DNA from: an uncultured Candidatus Saccharibacteria bacterium
Lineage (GTDB): Bacteria > Patescibacteriota > Saccharimonadia > Saccharimonadales > Saccharimonadaceae
DNA: 64,000 nucleotides
Assembly (NCBI GenBank): GCA_938036825.1
Contig: CALHWD010000019.1
Span: 55,414 to 119,413 of the forward strand
Direction of reading: 5' to 3'
Part shown: positions 52,338 through 61,054 of the stretch, in pieces
How the letters are laid out: each line of letters opens with the position of its first letter
Numbering within the stretch: position 1 is the stretch's first letter
Translations under genes and position numbers: made by a program
The notes under the pieces: generated by a model
Told to the model about the DNA's origin: nothing
The model's database searches: none
What the model saw: only the letters and a program-made list of their open reading frames with translations

Positions 52338-54431
52338 ATGGCAACCCCCAAGAATGTCCCTCTGAAGGACTTTCGTAACATTGGTATTATTGCCCATATC
52401 GACGCCGGTAAGACGACGACGACAGAAGGTATTTTGTACCGCACTGGTATCAACCACAAGATTGGCGAAGTGAAAGGCGATGGCGACGGTGCTACTACCG
52501 ACTGGATGAGCCAAGAAAAAGAGCGTGGTATTACTATTACTTCTGCAGCGGTGACCTGCTTCTGGAAGGGTCACAAGATTAACATCATTGACACCCCTGG
52601 GCACATCGACTTTACCGCTGAGGTGGAGCGCAGTCTGCGGGTGCTCGACGGCGCGGTGACCGTCTTTGATGGCAAGATGGGGGTAGAAGCCCAGAGTGAG
52701 ACCGTATGGCGTCAGGCAAACAAATACGGTGTGCCACGTATCTGCTTTGTGAACAAGATCAACCAGACTGGTGGTGACTTCTACAAGTCGATCGAGTCAA
52801 TCCATAATCGTCTCAGCAAGCAGGCCTTCCCAATCCACCTGCCAATTGGCTTTGAGAAGGATGTCTGTGGTGTGGTTGATCTTATTGACATGAAGGCCTA
52901 CACCTATGATGACTACACCGACCACGAGCTTAAAGTGGGTGAGATCCCAGCTGATATGCTCGACAAGGCAAAGCGGGCTCGCAGCCTGCTCGTTGAGAAC
53001 GCCGTTGAGGCCGATGACGACCTAATGATGAAGTTCCTCGACGAGGGTGAGGATGCCATTACTATTGACGAGCTCAAGGCAGCGCTACGTCAACGTGTCT
53101 TGGCTGGTGACTTCTTCTTGGTGACAGGTGGCGATGGCCGCGGTGTGATCGTCGAGAAGGTGCTTGACCTGATGGTAGATTACCTGCCAAGCCCACTCGA
53201 TGTTGGTGAAATCTGGGGCAAGAACCCCAAGACTGGCGACGAGGTAAGCCGCACACCTGACGATAAGCAGCCAATGACCGCACTAGCCTTCAAGCTGGCT
53301 GCCGACCCATTTGTTGGTAAGTTAATCTTCATCCGTGTCTACAGTGGTCGCTTGACTGCCGGTAGCTATGTCCTCAACACAACGACAGGTGAGAAGGAGC
53401 GTGTGGGGCGCATCGTCCGGATGCACGCCGATAAGCGTGAAGAGATCGACAGCGTGGGCGCTGGTGACATTGCTGCTGTGGTGGGCCTGAAGGGTACCTT
53501 CACGGGTCATACCTTGTGCGATCAAGCGCATCCGATTGCTCTTGAGGCAATTAGCTTCCCCGAGCCACCGGTGTCGATCGCGGTGGAGCCCAAGACTAAG
53601 GCCGACCAGGAAAAGATGGGTATTGCCTTGCAGCGCCTGGCTGAAGAAGACCCAACCTTCCGCGTCTACACCGATGAAGAGACAGGCCAGACTATCATGA
53701 GCGGTATGGGTGAGCTTCACCTAGAGATTTTGATCGACCGCATGAAGCGCGAGTTCAACGTTGAGGCCAATGTTGGTGAGCCGCAAGTCGCCTACCGCGA
53801 GACTATCAAGGGCATGGCTGAGGCGCAGGGTAAGCATGCCAAGCAGTCTGGTGGTCGTGGCCAATACGGTGATGTCTGGGTGCGCTTTGAGCCGAACGAG
53901 CCAGGCAAGGGCTACGAATTCTTCGATGAAATTAAGGGTGGTGTGGTGCCACAAGAGTACCGCCCAGCTGTGCAGAAGGGTATTAAGGAGACACTCGATG
54001 GTGGTGTGATTGCTGGCTATCCAGTTGTTGATGTCAAGGCAACCTTGTACGACGGAAGTTACCATGATGTCGACTCAAGCGAGCTCGCCTTCAATCTGGC
54101 TGCTCATCTGGCTGCCCGCGAAGGTATCAAGAAGGCCAACCCAGTCTTGCTTGAGCCAGTGATGAAGGTTGAGGTGACAACACCTGAGGAATTCATGGGT
54201 GATATCATTGGCGACCTCAATAGTCGCCGGGGCCGCATTGAGGCAATGGAAGACTTGATGGGCGGCGCGAAGCTCGTCAAGGCTATTGTGCCACTGGCAA
54301 ACATGTTTGGCTACACCAGCGACATCCGCTCAATGTCGCAGGGCCGAGCTGCTAGCACGATGGAACTTGCCCACTATGAGGAAGTTCCACCAAACGTCGC
54401 GCAGGAGATTATCGAGAAGCGCAGTAAGTAA
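52338..54431 (+). CDS. fusA: Elongation factor G
   Basis: EF-G is the GTPase that translocates tRNAs and mRNA. The 697 residues have the P-loop AHIDAGKTTTTE near 19-30, the switch I ERGITITSAA, DTPGHIDF, the FVNKINQ specificity motif (Lys-Ile-Asn-Gln where Lys-Met-Asp-Lys is more usual), then domains II-V, with domain IV SGGRGQYGDVWV and domain V SMSQGRAASTMEL. Length is standard. It is separated from tuf by about 4 kb and from rpsL/rpsG, so the str operon is not preserved. Confidence 0.97.
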   Translation: MATPKNVPLKDFRNIGIIAHIDAGKTTTTEGILYRTGINHKIGEVKGDGDGATTDWMSQEKERGITITSAAVTCFWKGHKINIIDTPGHIDFTAEVERSLRVLDGAVTVFDGKMGVEAQSETVWRQANKYGVPRICFVNKINQTGGDFYKSIESIHNRLSKQAFPIHLPIGFEKDVCGVVDLIDMKAYTYDDYTDHELKVGEIPADMLDKAKRARSLLVENAVEADDDLMMKFLDEGEDAITIDELKAALRQRVLAGDFFLVTGGDGRGVIVEKVLDLMVDYLPSPLDVGEIWGKNPKTGDEVSRTPDDKQPMTALAFKLAADPFVGKLIFIRVYSGRLTAGSYVLNTTTGEKERVGRIVRMHADKREEIDSVGAGDIAAVVGLKGTFTGHTLCDQAHPIALEAISFPEPPVSIAVEPKTKADQEKMGIALQRLAEEDPTFRVYTDEETGQTIMSGMGELHLEILIDRMKREFNVEANVGEPQVAYRETIKGMAEAQGKHAKQSGGRGQYGDVWVRFEPNEPGKGYEFFDEIKGGVVPQEYRPAVQKGIKETLDGGVIAGYPVVDVKATLYDGSYHDVDSSELAFNLAAHLAAREGIKKANPVLLEPVMKVEVTTPEEFMGDIIGDLNSRRGRIEAMEDLMGGAKLVKAIVPLANMFGYTSDIRSMSQGRAASTMELAHYEEVPPNVAQEIIEKRSK

Positions 54432-54452
54432 GTCTTCTTATATTATCTCTAT

Positions 54453-54479
54453 AAAACACCTCTGTTATAGGGGTGTTTT
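54453..54479 (+). terminator. Terminator of fusA
   Basis: AAAACACC (54453-54460) pairs with GGTGTTTT (54472-54479). Confidence 0.75.
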
Positions 54480-54516
54480 ATTATCTTGTCTCAGTGCGAG
54501 GAATGGTGAATAGTAT

Positions 54517-54546
54517 ACGAAAGCCGGTATATATACCGGCTTTCGT
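54517..54546. terminator. Perfect 30-bp palindrome before hsp20
   Basis: Arms 54517-54531 and 54532-54546 are exact reverse complements (15 bp each, no spacer). It lies just past the hsp20 stop on that strand and probably ends it; in RNA the apex would open. Confidence 0.6.
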
Positions 54547-54568
54547 TAATGCAAGGCTATGGTTTGTA

Positions 54569-55009
54569 CTACTTTTTCGTTTTCTTGTCGTGCTTGGCTA
54601 TTTTCTTGACGGCAATTTTTTGCGGCGCAGGTAGTGGCTTCAGTGGTACCGTTACCCTCAAGATGCCGTCCTCCAGATGGGCCTTAATCTGCTCAACATC
54701 GCTACCATCTGGTACCTGTACACGACGACAGAAGCTTGTGCTGCTCTCACGAACGACGTAGTTGCGCTGTTTGTCCTCGGTTTTTTCGTGCCGTTCGCCG
54801 CGGATGACGAGCGCACCATTGTCAAGGCTTACATCGAGGTCTTCCTCGGCAAAGTTTGACACGTGTGCTTCAACAACCAGTGTATTATCCACTGTGTAGA
54901 CATCGGCTGTGACAGCTTGGCTGAGTGTCGTGGTAAAGGGATTATCAAACAGCTGCCGCTGTAATGCGCGCAATTCCTCAAATGGATTGTATTTTGTAAG
55001 ACTACTCAT
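54569..55009 (-). CDS. Small heat-shock protein Hsp20
   Basis: A 146-residue alpha-crystallin-type chaperone that holds unfolded proteins. An N-terminal NPFEELRALQRQLFDNPF arm precedes the crystallin domain: TADVYTVDNTLVVEAHV, LDVSLDNGALVIRGER, and the conserved G-I-L-R-V-T-V-P near 118-125, then a Lys-rich tail. A TAAGGAGG site stands before the ATG. The promoter (55044-55072) is of housekeeping type, and no CIRCE copy is seen, so its control differs from clpC and clpP. Confidence 0.94.
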   Translation of the reverse strand: MSSLTKYNPFEELRALQRQLFDNPFTTTLSQAVTADVYTVDNTLVVEAHVSNFAEEDLDVSLDNGALVIRGERHEKTEDKQRNYVVRESSTSFCRRVQVPDGSDVEQIKAHLEDGILRVTVPLKPLPAPQKIAVKKIAKHDKKTKK

Positions 55010-55043
55010 AGGGTGCCTCCTTATGTGTTGCTTTTATATTCTT

Positions 55044-55072
55044 ATCATAGCGCGGTAAATAGAACAATACAA
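55044..55072 (-). promoter_or_regulatory. Promoter of hsp20
   Basis: TTGTAT (55072-55067) and TATGAT (55049-55044) on the minus strand, spacing 17 bp. Confidence 0.6.
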
Positions 55073-55076
55073 GTAC

Positions 55077-55105
55077 TTGCATCCGTCTAGCAAAGCGCTT
55101 ATACT
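55077..55105 (+). promoter_or_regulatory. Promoter of the ABC transporter operon
   Basis: TTGCAT (55077-55082) and TATACT (55100-55105), spacing 17 bp, 7 nt to the ATG at 55113; almost leaderless. Confidence 0.6.
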
Positions 55106-55112
55106 TATATGC

Positions 55113-55931
55113 ATGGCACAATCGACTCGTCGGCAACGCAGACTGACACGGCTTACATGGCTGAGTTTCGCTGCTATGGTAGTCATTTTATTAGGGTATA
55201 TGTATTGGGATGTCGAGCTGAGCCCAGCAGCCTCTACCACCAAGACTGCCGGCAGTGGTCTGGAAAAAACACTCGTGTTGGGCACCGATCCTGGCTTTAA
55301 GCCGTTTGAATATAAGCAGGGACAGGAGATCGTTGGCTTTGATATTGACCTTGTGCGGGAGATTGCTAAGGACACAAACCGTTCGTTACAAATTGAGGAG
55401 ATCGCCTTTGATGGCCTCTTGCCAGCACTGCAGGCTGGGCGAATCGACCTCATTGCAGCTGGTATGACTGTCACACCAGACCGGCGTAAGAATGCTGAGT
55501 TTTCGCACACGTACTATACTGCAGCGCAAAAGATAATTGTGCCAAAGACTGGCTCAACAATTGCCACCAGTGATGACCTCATTGGCAGGCAAATCGGTGT
55601 GCAGCTTGGCACCACAGCCGATACACTGGCACACAAGATTCGTGGGGCGCACGTGGTACAACTCCAATCGACAGCTAGTGTCGTGCAAGAGCTCAGCAGT
55701 CGGCGGATCGACGCTGCCATTATGGATGATGGGCCAGCTCAGCAATACCTCGCCACGAACCCGCAGCTCGTTGCCTTGCCACGCAACCTCTCGCACGAGG
55801 ATTACGCCATTGCTATCAAAAAGGGTAATAGCAAACTGCTCGCTGAGGTAAACGCTAGCATTGCCGCAATGAAGCGTGATGGCCGCTACGATAAGCTCAT
55901 CAAAAAACACTTCGGAGTGGTCCGGCCATGA
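55113..55931 (+). CDS. Amino acid ABC transporter substrate-binding protein
   Basis: A 272-residue SBP_bac_3 protein. An N-terminal membrane anchor (about 13-32) instead of a lipobox tethers it outside the membrane. The binding domain starts with LVLGTDPGFKPFEYK, then IVGFDIDLVREIAKD, LPALQAGRIDLIAAGMTVTPDRRKNAEFS (in three family blocks) and GVQLGTTAD. It should deliver polar amino acids, perhaps glutamine, arginine or cystine, to the permease. Its stop overlaps the permease start in ATGA. Amino acid import fits the auxotrophy expected of this lineage. Confidence 0.93.
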   Translation: MAQSTRRQRRLTRLTWLSFAAMVVILLGYMYWDVELSPAASTTKTAGSGLEKTLVLGTDPGFKPFEYKQGQEIVGFDIDLVREIAKDTNRSLQIEEIAFDGLLPALQAGRIDLIAAGMTVTPDRRKNAEFSHTYYTAAQKIIVPKTGSTIATSDDLIGRQIGVQLGTTADTLAHKIRGAHVVQLQSTASVVQELSSRRIDAAIMDDGPAQQYLATNPQLVALPRNLSHEDYAIAIKKGNSKLLAEVNASIAAMKRDGRYDKLIKKHFGVVRP

Positions 55932-56629
55932 ATGTGTGGGATATCCTTTTTGGCGACGAGCGCTATCTTTTCTTGTGGCGCGGCCTAGAAGTGACCATCC
56001 TTCTCACCGTCTTCTCGACAATCATTGGGCTTGTGATTGGCCTGGTTGTCGCTCTTATGCAGCAGTCTGCCTGGCAGCCATTTCGCACATGCAAGCTACA
56101 TCGCCTCCAGCGCTGGCGGCCATGGGCGAGCTTGGCTCATGCCTACACCACGGTCATTCGTGGCACACCTGCTTTGGTGCAGCTACTCATTATGTATTAC
56201 GTGGTGTTTGGCTCGTACCGTGGGGTGCCAAAACTGTGGATTGCAAGCCTTGCCTTTGGTATCAACAGTGGTGCGTATATTGCTGAGATTATTCGCGGCG
56301 GGATCGAAAGTATCGACAACGGACAAGTCGAAGCAGCGCGCTCGCTTGGCTTGAGTCGCTGGCAAACCATGCGTTATATCATCCTGCCTCAAGCACTCAA
56401 GCAGTCATTGCCGTCACTGATCAGCGAAGGGATTTCGCTCCTCAAGGAGACGTCAGTCGTTGGTTGGATTGGTATGAACGATCTGATGCGCGGTGCTGAT
56501 AATATCCGCTTCCAAACGGCCACCGCCTTTGAATCGCTCTTTGCCGCTGCAATGATTTACCTTGCCCTCACCACGCTATTTACGTGGGTGATGAATCGAG
56601 TAGAGAGGAGGCTTAAAGCGCATGATTAA
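55928..56629 (+). CDS. Amino acid ABC transporter permease
   Basis: 233 residues with about five membrane helices, HisM/GlnP type. The EAA loop reads GQVEAARSLGLSRWQTMRYIILPQA (within residues 138-162), where the ATPase docks. VIRGTPALVQLLIMYYVVF is the second family hallmark. The insert between helices 1 and 2 (about 49-65) is more basic than usual. A single permease gene implies a homodimer. It overlaps its neighbours by 4 and 8 bp. Confidence 0.93.
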   Translation: MNVWDILFGDERYLFLWRGLEVTILLTVFSTIIGLVIGLVVALMQQSAWQPFRTCKLHRLQRWRPWASLAHAYTTVIRGTPALVQLLIMYYVVFGSYRGVPKLWIASLAFGINSGAYIAEIIRGGIESIDNGQVEAARSLGLSRWQTMRYIILPQALKQSLPSLISEGISLLKETSVVGWIGMNDLMRGADNIRFQTATAFESLFAAAMIYLALTTLFTWVMNRVERRLKAHD

Positions 56630-57350
56630 TATCAAGCAACTCCGCAAGCACTATGGCAATAATTATGTCTTGCGCGGCATTGACCTGACAATCAAGCGGG
56701 GAGAGGTTGTAGTTCTCTTGGGCTCGAGTGGTGGTGGCAAAAGCACGCTGCTTCGCTGTATTAATATGATTGAGACGCCGACAAGCGGGGAAGTATGGGT
56801 TGATGGTATTGATATGACCAATCCAGCGACCGACCTCAACAAAGCCCGAACTGAGCTTGGCATGGTCTTCCAGCAGTTTAACCTCTTTCCGCATATGACT
56901 GTGCTTGAAAATATCACGCTAGCGCCACTCAAGGTACGCAAACTATCGAGAGCCAAAGCTAAGCGTCAGGCGCTTCAAATGCTCGATCTGGTTGGCCTTC
57001 GCGCCAAAGCCCAAGAATACCCAAGTCATCTCTCGGGTGGGCAAAAGCAGCGGGTAGCGATTGCTCGTGCCTTGGCAATGCAGCCAAAAGTTTTACTCTT
57101 TGATGAGCCAACGAGTGCGCTCGACCCTGAGATGGTCGACGAGGTACTAGCGGTTATTAAGAACCTTGCCGAAACAGGGATCACAATGATCGTCGTCACA
57201 CACGAGATGTCATTTGCGCGCGATGTCGCATCGCGGATTGTCTTCCTTGACGGGGGTAAGATTATTGAAGATGGTACACCAGCGCAGGTCATTAATCACT
57301 CCACACAACCAAAGGTCCGCACCTTCTTCGCTGCACTCAATAATAATTGA
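56622..57350 (+). CDS. Amino acid ABC transporter ATP-binding protein
   Basis: 242 residues, GlnQ/HisP type: Walker A GSSGGGKS near 34-41, Q-loop FQQFNLFPHMTV, signature LSGGQKQR near 134-141, Walker B VLLFDEPTSALDPEMV and the His switch VTHEMSFA. It powers the transporter encoded by the two preceding genes; the three form a complete importer with an SBP, one permease and one ATPase. Confidence 0.96.
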   Translation: MINIKQLRKHYGNNYVLRGIDLTIKRGEVVVLLGSSGGGKSTLLRCINMIETPTSGEVWVDGIDMTNPATDLNKARTELGMVFQQFNLFPHMTVLENITLAPLKVRKLSRAKAKRQALQMLDLVGLRAKAQEYPSHLSGGQKQRVAIARALAMQPKVLLFDEPTSALDPEMVDEVLAVIKNLAETGITMIVVTHEMSFARDVASRIVFLDGGKIIEDGTPAQVINHSTQPKVRTFFAALNNN

Positions 57351-57362
57351 TACATCCCTCTG

Positions 57363-57371
57363 TGTTATAAT
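57363..57371 (+). promoter_or_regulatory. Extended -10 of the DUF4253 gene
   Basis: TGT plus TATAAT (57366-57371); start near 57378; AAGGAGGA follows before the ATG at 57391. Confidence 0.55.
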
Positions 57372-57390
57372 GCCCTCAAGGAGGAATACT

Positions 57391-58155
57391 ATGTCAGATA
57401 TAATGCAGCAATTCAAAAAACTCTTTGCCGGGAGCGGCGTCGACTACGTAGAATGCGAAGTCGTTAATGCAACGCAGCACTATCTACAGTTACGCGAGCA
57501 GGGTAAGCACGAGGGCTTCACGCCGGTGATTGTGACGCTCGATGACCTTATCCTAGATGAGATAGCAGAAGGCCTAGAGAACGCTGGCGTCCAGACAGTC
57601 CCCGAGCTTGTGCGGCGCACCATGGAAGCATCGCAGGCAATTGATGTACCAGCCTTCTTTGCTCACGTTGCGCAAGAGCTGCCAGCTGAAACGGCGAAAA
57701 AGGATCAGCAGATCTCTACTGTAGATGACTATTTTGCGCCGGGCTTCTCGGCGTCGCCTGATGACGATGACCCTACTACCGTTGACTTCATCAGCCCATT
57801 CCAGGCAGATAGCGACAATCCGGTTATTATTATCAAACTACCGACTACAGCACCGTATGAGGCACTAGCCTATCTCTGTATGGGTGGTTGGAATGATTGT
57901 CCCGAGCCAGCCATCCAGGTGGCGGTATCGCGCTATTGGTATGAGAAGTACGGTGCTGTGCCTGCCGCTATCAGCCATGATACTGTTGAGTATTACGTCG
58001 AGCGTCCACCGCAGACCGATGCCGATGCTAAGGCGGTTGCCGTTGAGCTCTTCTATTTTTCATACGGCGATGCAGTCTATCAAGGGTCGGAGACCTTTGA
58101 AGCTTTGGCAAACCAGGTATATAGCAGTCGACAGTGGTATGTTTGGTGGGACTAG
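57391..58155 (+). CDS. DUF4253 domain protein
   Basis: A 254-residue acidic soluble protein. The C-terminal half has the DUF4253 pattern: a VAVSRYWYEKYGAVPAAI block, then TVEYYVERPP, AVELFYFSYGDAVYQG, and the terminal W-Y-V-W-W-D. The N-terminal part has LQLREQGKHEGFTPVIVTLDD, also in line with the family, joined by a Asp-rich linker. The domain has no known biochemical role. Although it follows the ABC genes by 40 bp it has its own promoter and a strong ribosome site. Confidence 0.82.
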   Translation: MSDIMQQFKKLFAGSGVDYVECEVVNATQHYLQLREQGKHEGFTPVIVTLDDLILDEIAEGLENAGVQTVPELVRRTMEASQAIDVPAFFAHVAQELPAETAKKDQQISTVDDYFAPGFSASPDDDDPTTVDFISPFQADSDNPVIIIKLPTTAPYEALAYLCMGGWNDCPEPAIQVAVSRYWYEKYGAVPAAISHDTVEYYVERPPQTDADAKAVAVELFYFSYGDAVYQGSETFEALANQVYSSRQWYVWWD

Positions 58156-58159
58156 CTAC

Positions 58160-58188
58160 TTTACTTTTTTGCCACCGCACCCTATAAT
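58160..58188 (+). promoter_or_regulatory. Promoter of tuf
   Basis: TTTACT (58160-58165) and TATAAT (58183-58188), spacing 17 bp. The infA promoter has the same -35 and -10. Confidence 0.6.
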
Positions 58189-58196
58189 AAATCCTA

Positions 58197-58209
58197 ACGC
58201 GCGACGCGT
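58197..58209 (+). promoter_or_regulatory. Small hairpin at the start of the tuf leader
   Basis: ACGCG (58197-58201) pairs with CGCGT (58205-58209) right after the transcription start; it may stabilise the 5' end. Confidence 0.35.
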
Positions 58210-58286
58210 TTTGTCGTAGTGTCTCTACTCCGGCAAGTAGCTCGCGTCGTACCAAATATTAACATAAGTAAGGAGTACTTACCTAC

Positions 58287-59471
58287 ATGGCAGATTTCGA
58301 TCGAAGTAAGCCACACATTAACGTTGGTACTATGGGTCACGTCGACCACGGTAAAACAACGTTAACGGCTGCCATCACTCACGTGTTGGCAAAGCGTCTT
58401 CCAAGCGATGTAAACAAACCTCGCAACTACGAAGACATCGACAACGCTCCTGAGGAGAAGCAACGCGGTATTACCATCGCCAGCTCCCACCAGGAATACG
58501 AGTCGGAGAAGCGCCACTACGCGCACGTTGACATGCCAGGTCACGCCGACTATGTCAAGAACATGATTACTGGTGCCGCTCAGATTGACGGTGCTGTGCT
58601 AGTGGTTGCCGCCAACGACGGTCCATTGCCACAGACACGCGAGCACGTGCTGCTTGCTCACCAGGTTGGTGTGCCAAAGATCGTCGTCTTCCTCAACAAG
58701 ATGGACTTGGCTGACCCAGAGTTGGTTGAGTTGGTTGAGATGGACGTCCGCGAGCTGCTCACCAAGAACGGCTACGATGGCGACAACGCACCAATCATCA
58801 AGGGTTCTGCTACCAAGGCGCTCGAGGGCGACACCGAGGCAGAAGACGCCGTGATGGAGCTGGTGGCTGCTATGGACGACTACTTCGAGTTGCCTCAGCG
58901 CGACCTCGACAAGCCATTCTTGATGCCAATCGAGGATGTCTTCTCGATCAAGGGTCGTGGTACAGTTGCAACTGGCCGTATCGAGCAGGGTGTCATCAAG
59001 ATCAACGACCCAGTAGAGATTGTTGGTCTTAAGCCAACTCAGACCTCTGTTGTGACTGGTGTTGAAGCCTTCAAGAAGAGCCTCGACCAAGGTCAGGCAG
59101 GTGACAACGCTGGTCTGTTGCTGCGCGGTATCGAGCGCACTCAGATCGAGCGCGGTCAGGTGATTGTCGCTCCAGGCACACTCACCCCACACACCGAGTT
59201 TGAGGCGGAAGTCTACATCCTTAAGAAGGAAGAGGGTGGCCGCCACACACCATTTAGCAAGGGCTACAAGCCACAGTTCTACTTCCGCACAACGGACGTG
59301 ACTGGCGAGATTGAGCTCCCTGCCGATAAGGAAATGGTGATGCCAGGCGACCAAGTGACCTTCAAGGTGACCTTGAACGCCCCAATCGCTATGGACAAGG
59401 GTCAAGACTTCGCTATCCGCGAAGGTGGCCGTACAGTCGGTGCCGGTGTTGTGACTAACATCGTCAAGTAG
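58287..59471 (+). CDS. tuf: Elongation factor Tu
   Basis: EF-Tu brings aminoacyl-tRNA to the ribosome as a GTP complex. The 394 residues show GHVDHGKT near 18-25, RGITIASSHQEY (usually RGITINTSHVEY), DMPGHADY in place of the usual DCPGHADY, NKMDLAD, SATKALEGD, then domains II and III ending in the EGGRTVGAGVV block. The AAGGAG site lies unusually far (about 12 nt) from the ATG. Single-gene unit with its own promoter and terminator. Confidence 0.97.
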   Translation: MADFDRSKPHINVGTMGHVDHGKTTLTAAITHVLAKRLPSDVNKPRNYEDIDNAPEEKQRGITIASSHQEYESEKRHYAHVDMPGHADYVKNMITGAAQIDGAVLVVAANDGPLPQTREHVLLAHQVGVPKIVVFLNKMDLADPELVELVEMDVRELLTKNGYDGDNAPIIKGSATKALEGDTEAEDAVMELVAAMDDYFELPQRDLDKPFLMPIEDVFSIKGRGTVATGRIEQGVIKINDPVEIVGLKPTQTSVVTGVEAFKKSLDQGQAGDNAGLLLRGIERTQIERGQVIVAPGTLTPHTEFEAEVYILKKEEGGRHTPFSKGYKPQFYFRTTDVTGEIELPADKEMVMPGDQVTFKVTLNAPIAMDKGQDFAIREGGRTVGAGVVTNIVK

Positions 59472-59495
59472 TTTGCATAGTACTCGCAAACTCAC

Positions 59496-59523
59496 AAAAT
59501 ACCTCCCACAGGGGAGGTATTTT
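59496..59523 (+). terminator. Terminator of tuf
   Basis: AAAATACCTCCC (59496-59507) pairs with GGGAGGTATTTT (59512-59523), followed by TGTTTTT. Confidence 0.85.
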
Positions 59524-59541
59524 TGTTTTTTACACAAAAGA

Positions 59542-59550
59542 TGATATGAT
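59542..59550 (+). promoter_or_regulatory. Extended -10, leaderless start of the M16-like gene
   Basis: TGA plus TATGAT (59545-59550), then 6 nt to the ATG at 59557. The element begins right after the tuf terminator. Confidence 0.5.
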
Positions 59551-59556
59551 ATCGTC

Positions 59557-60981
59557 ATGAAGTATACTATCACGAAGCATACCACCACGCAGGGTTTGCC
59601 TGTCTGGTTGGTCGACACTCCTGACGCAACAACGATTCAAACTACCATTGCCATGCGGGCAGGGTACGAGTACGTTGGTGACGCTCGCATCTACGAAGCA
59701 CCACGTATCGTCCAGCACATCTTGACCCAAACCATGAATGATAACCACATTGGCGCGTCGGCGTGTATCTACCAAGATCGGCTGCAGCATTTTGTGGCTT
59801 ATTCACTTCAGACAGAGAGCGCACCGCAGTTTGCTACAAAGCTGGGTCATATGATACACAGCCTCTATCAAACACGTATCACACGCAGTGCCTTCCAGGC
59901 TGCTAAAAAGCGTACACTTGCCGAGATCACTGAGGAAGAGCAAAATATTGACATTGCTCTTAAGAGCGACAATGAGCGCCAAATGTTTAGCAGGCCAAAG
60001 ATTAAGTGGCGAGCAAAGCTCACACCCGACATCTCTTTACAGGATATACAGCGATTTTATGGGATGTTTTATACACTGGCTAACAGTGACATTGTTATCA
60101 CTGCTAATATGCACGCGCCTGATTGGGATGAGACGGTAATTCTACAGGCGATTGAGCAAGCCTGTGATGGTGCCGCGGTTGGGCAGCGATTTCCGCTCTA
60201 TCAAATGAGCTATCTTAAGACAATGACTCAACAAGATCGCTATGGGACAATTATCGTGCCGCAACTCTCAGCCAAACATTTTCAGTTTAATGGCGTGTTG
60301 CATACGATCGGCTTTCACGGGTTTCGTCTCAACTTTGCGCAAGATCCACTGATGGAGATAAGCGCTCGGATGCTTGCAGAATGTATATTGGTGCTGTTTA
60401 CTATGCCCAATCGATTGGGTGACTCTTTCAAAGATCACCCCTTATATCAAGCACGGTGTGCTGCAAAATACTGCACAATATTTAATGAGAATGATATGGC
60501 TGTCCGCGAAACTGGCCAATCATATCGCTTTATTATTCATTACATCGTCGAAGACAGTGATATGCCACTGTTTGAGAAAAAGCTATGGCAAGGGCTACAA
60601 AAACTCGCAAATGAAGGAGTGCCACCCGAGGTATTTGAGATTGCTCAGCAAGCAGTATCATGGCGGATCGACGATGAGACAAAGGCAGAGCGCTTTCATC
60701 AGTGGGTGACTCGACAAATTATTAAACGGTTTAAGGACGAAGCCCCGGTAGTGAGCTATGATGACATCGTTCGTGCATGCTGGGAAATACGACCAGAGAC
60801 TGTGACACTTGCTGCAAAAACCGCATTGCTTAAGAACTGGGTATTTAACACTCACATGACGATTGAGAATGACTGCCAATCTATCGCTCAAACAATCTAC
60901 GATGCTATGGAGCCAGTATTAATTACGCTTGATGATATCCCAGGCAGGTTATCAGCAGAGGAGTTTGAGCAGGTAGTATAA
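59557..60981 (+). CDS. M16 peptidase-like protein without catalytic residues
   Basis: A 474-residue protein with the two-lobe layout of M16 (pitrilysin/MPP) peptidases: an N-terminal strand pair (VWLVDTPDATTIQTTIAMRAG), then helix APRIVQHILTQT, and a second half from about 245. In active members the first helix has H-x-x-E-H; here the equivalent positions read R-I-V-Q-H, so the general base and one zinc ligand are missing. It may be a non-catalytic scaffold or subunit, or the family call may be wrong since similarity is structural in feel rather than strong in sequence. Leaderless start at 59557. Confidence 0.6.
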   Translation: MKYTITKHTTTQGLPVWLVDTPDATTIQTTIAMRAGYEYVGDARIYEAPRIVQHILTQTMNDNHIGASACIYQDRLQHFVAYSLQTESAPQFATKLGHMIHSLYQTRITRSAFQAAKKRTLAEITEEEQNIDIALKSDNERQMFSRPKIKWRAKLTPDISLQDIQRFYGMFYTLANSDIVITANMHAPDWDETVILQAIEQACDGAAVGQRFPLYQMSYLKTMTQQDRYGTIIVPQLSAKHFQFNGVLHTIGFHGFRLNFAQDPLMEISARMLAECILVLFTMPNRLGDSFKDHPLYQARCAAKYCTIFNENDMAVRETGQSYRFIIHYIVEDSDMPLFEKKLWQGLQKLANEGVPPEVFEIAQQAVSWRIDDETKAERFHQWVTRQIIKRFKDEAPVVSYDDIVRACWEIRPETVTLAAKTALLKNWVFNTHMTIENDCQSIAQTIYDAMEPVLITLDDIPGRLSAEEFEQVV

Positions 60982-60998
60982 ATAAAGGATAAATAAAA

Positions 60999-61035
60999 AT
61001 CAAAAAGAGTGATAATAAATATCACCCTTTTTGAT
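60999..61035. terminator. Bidirectional terminator
   Basis: Arms 60999-61013 and 61021-61035 pair over 15 bp with one mismatch, A-rich and T-rich outside, between the convergent M16-like and rpsJ genes. Confidence 0.75.
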
Positions 61036-61054
61036 AAATCAACGTATAGCGGTG

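Noticed and set aside
58599..59618. 339-codon open frame antisense to tuf
   Set aside because: Shadow of the highly biased tuf codons; no promoter or ribosome site.
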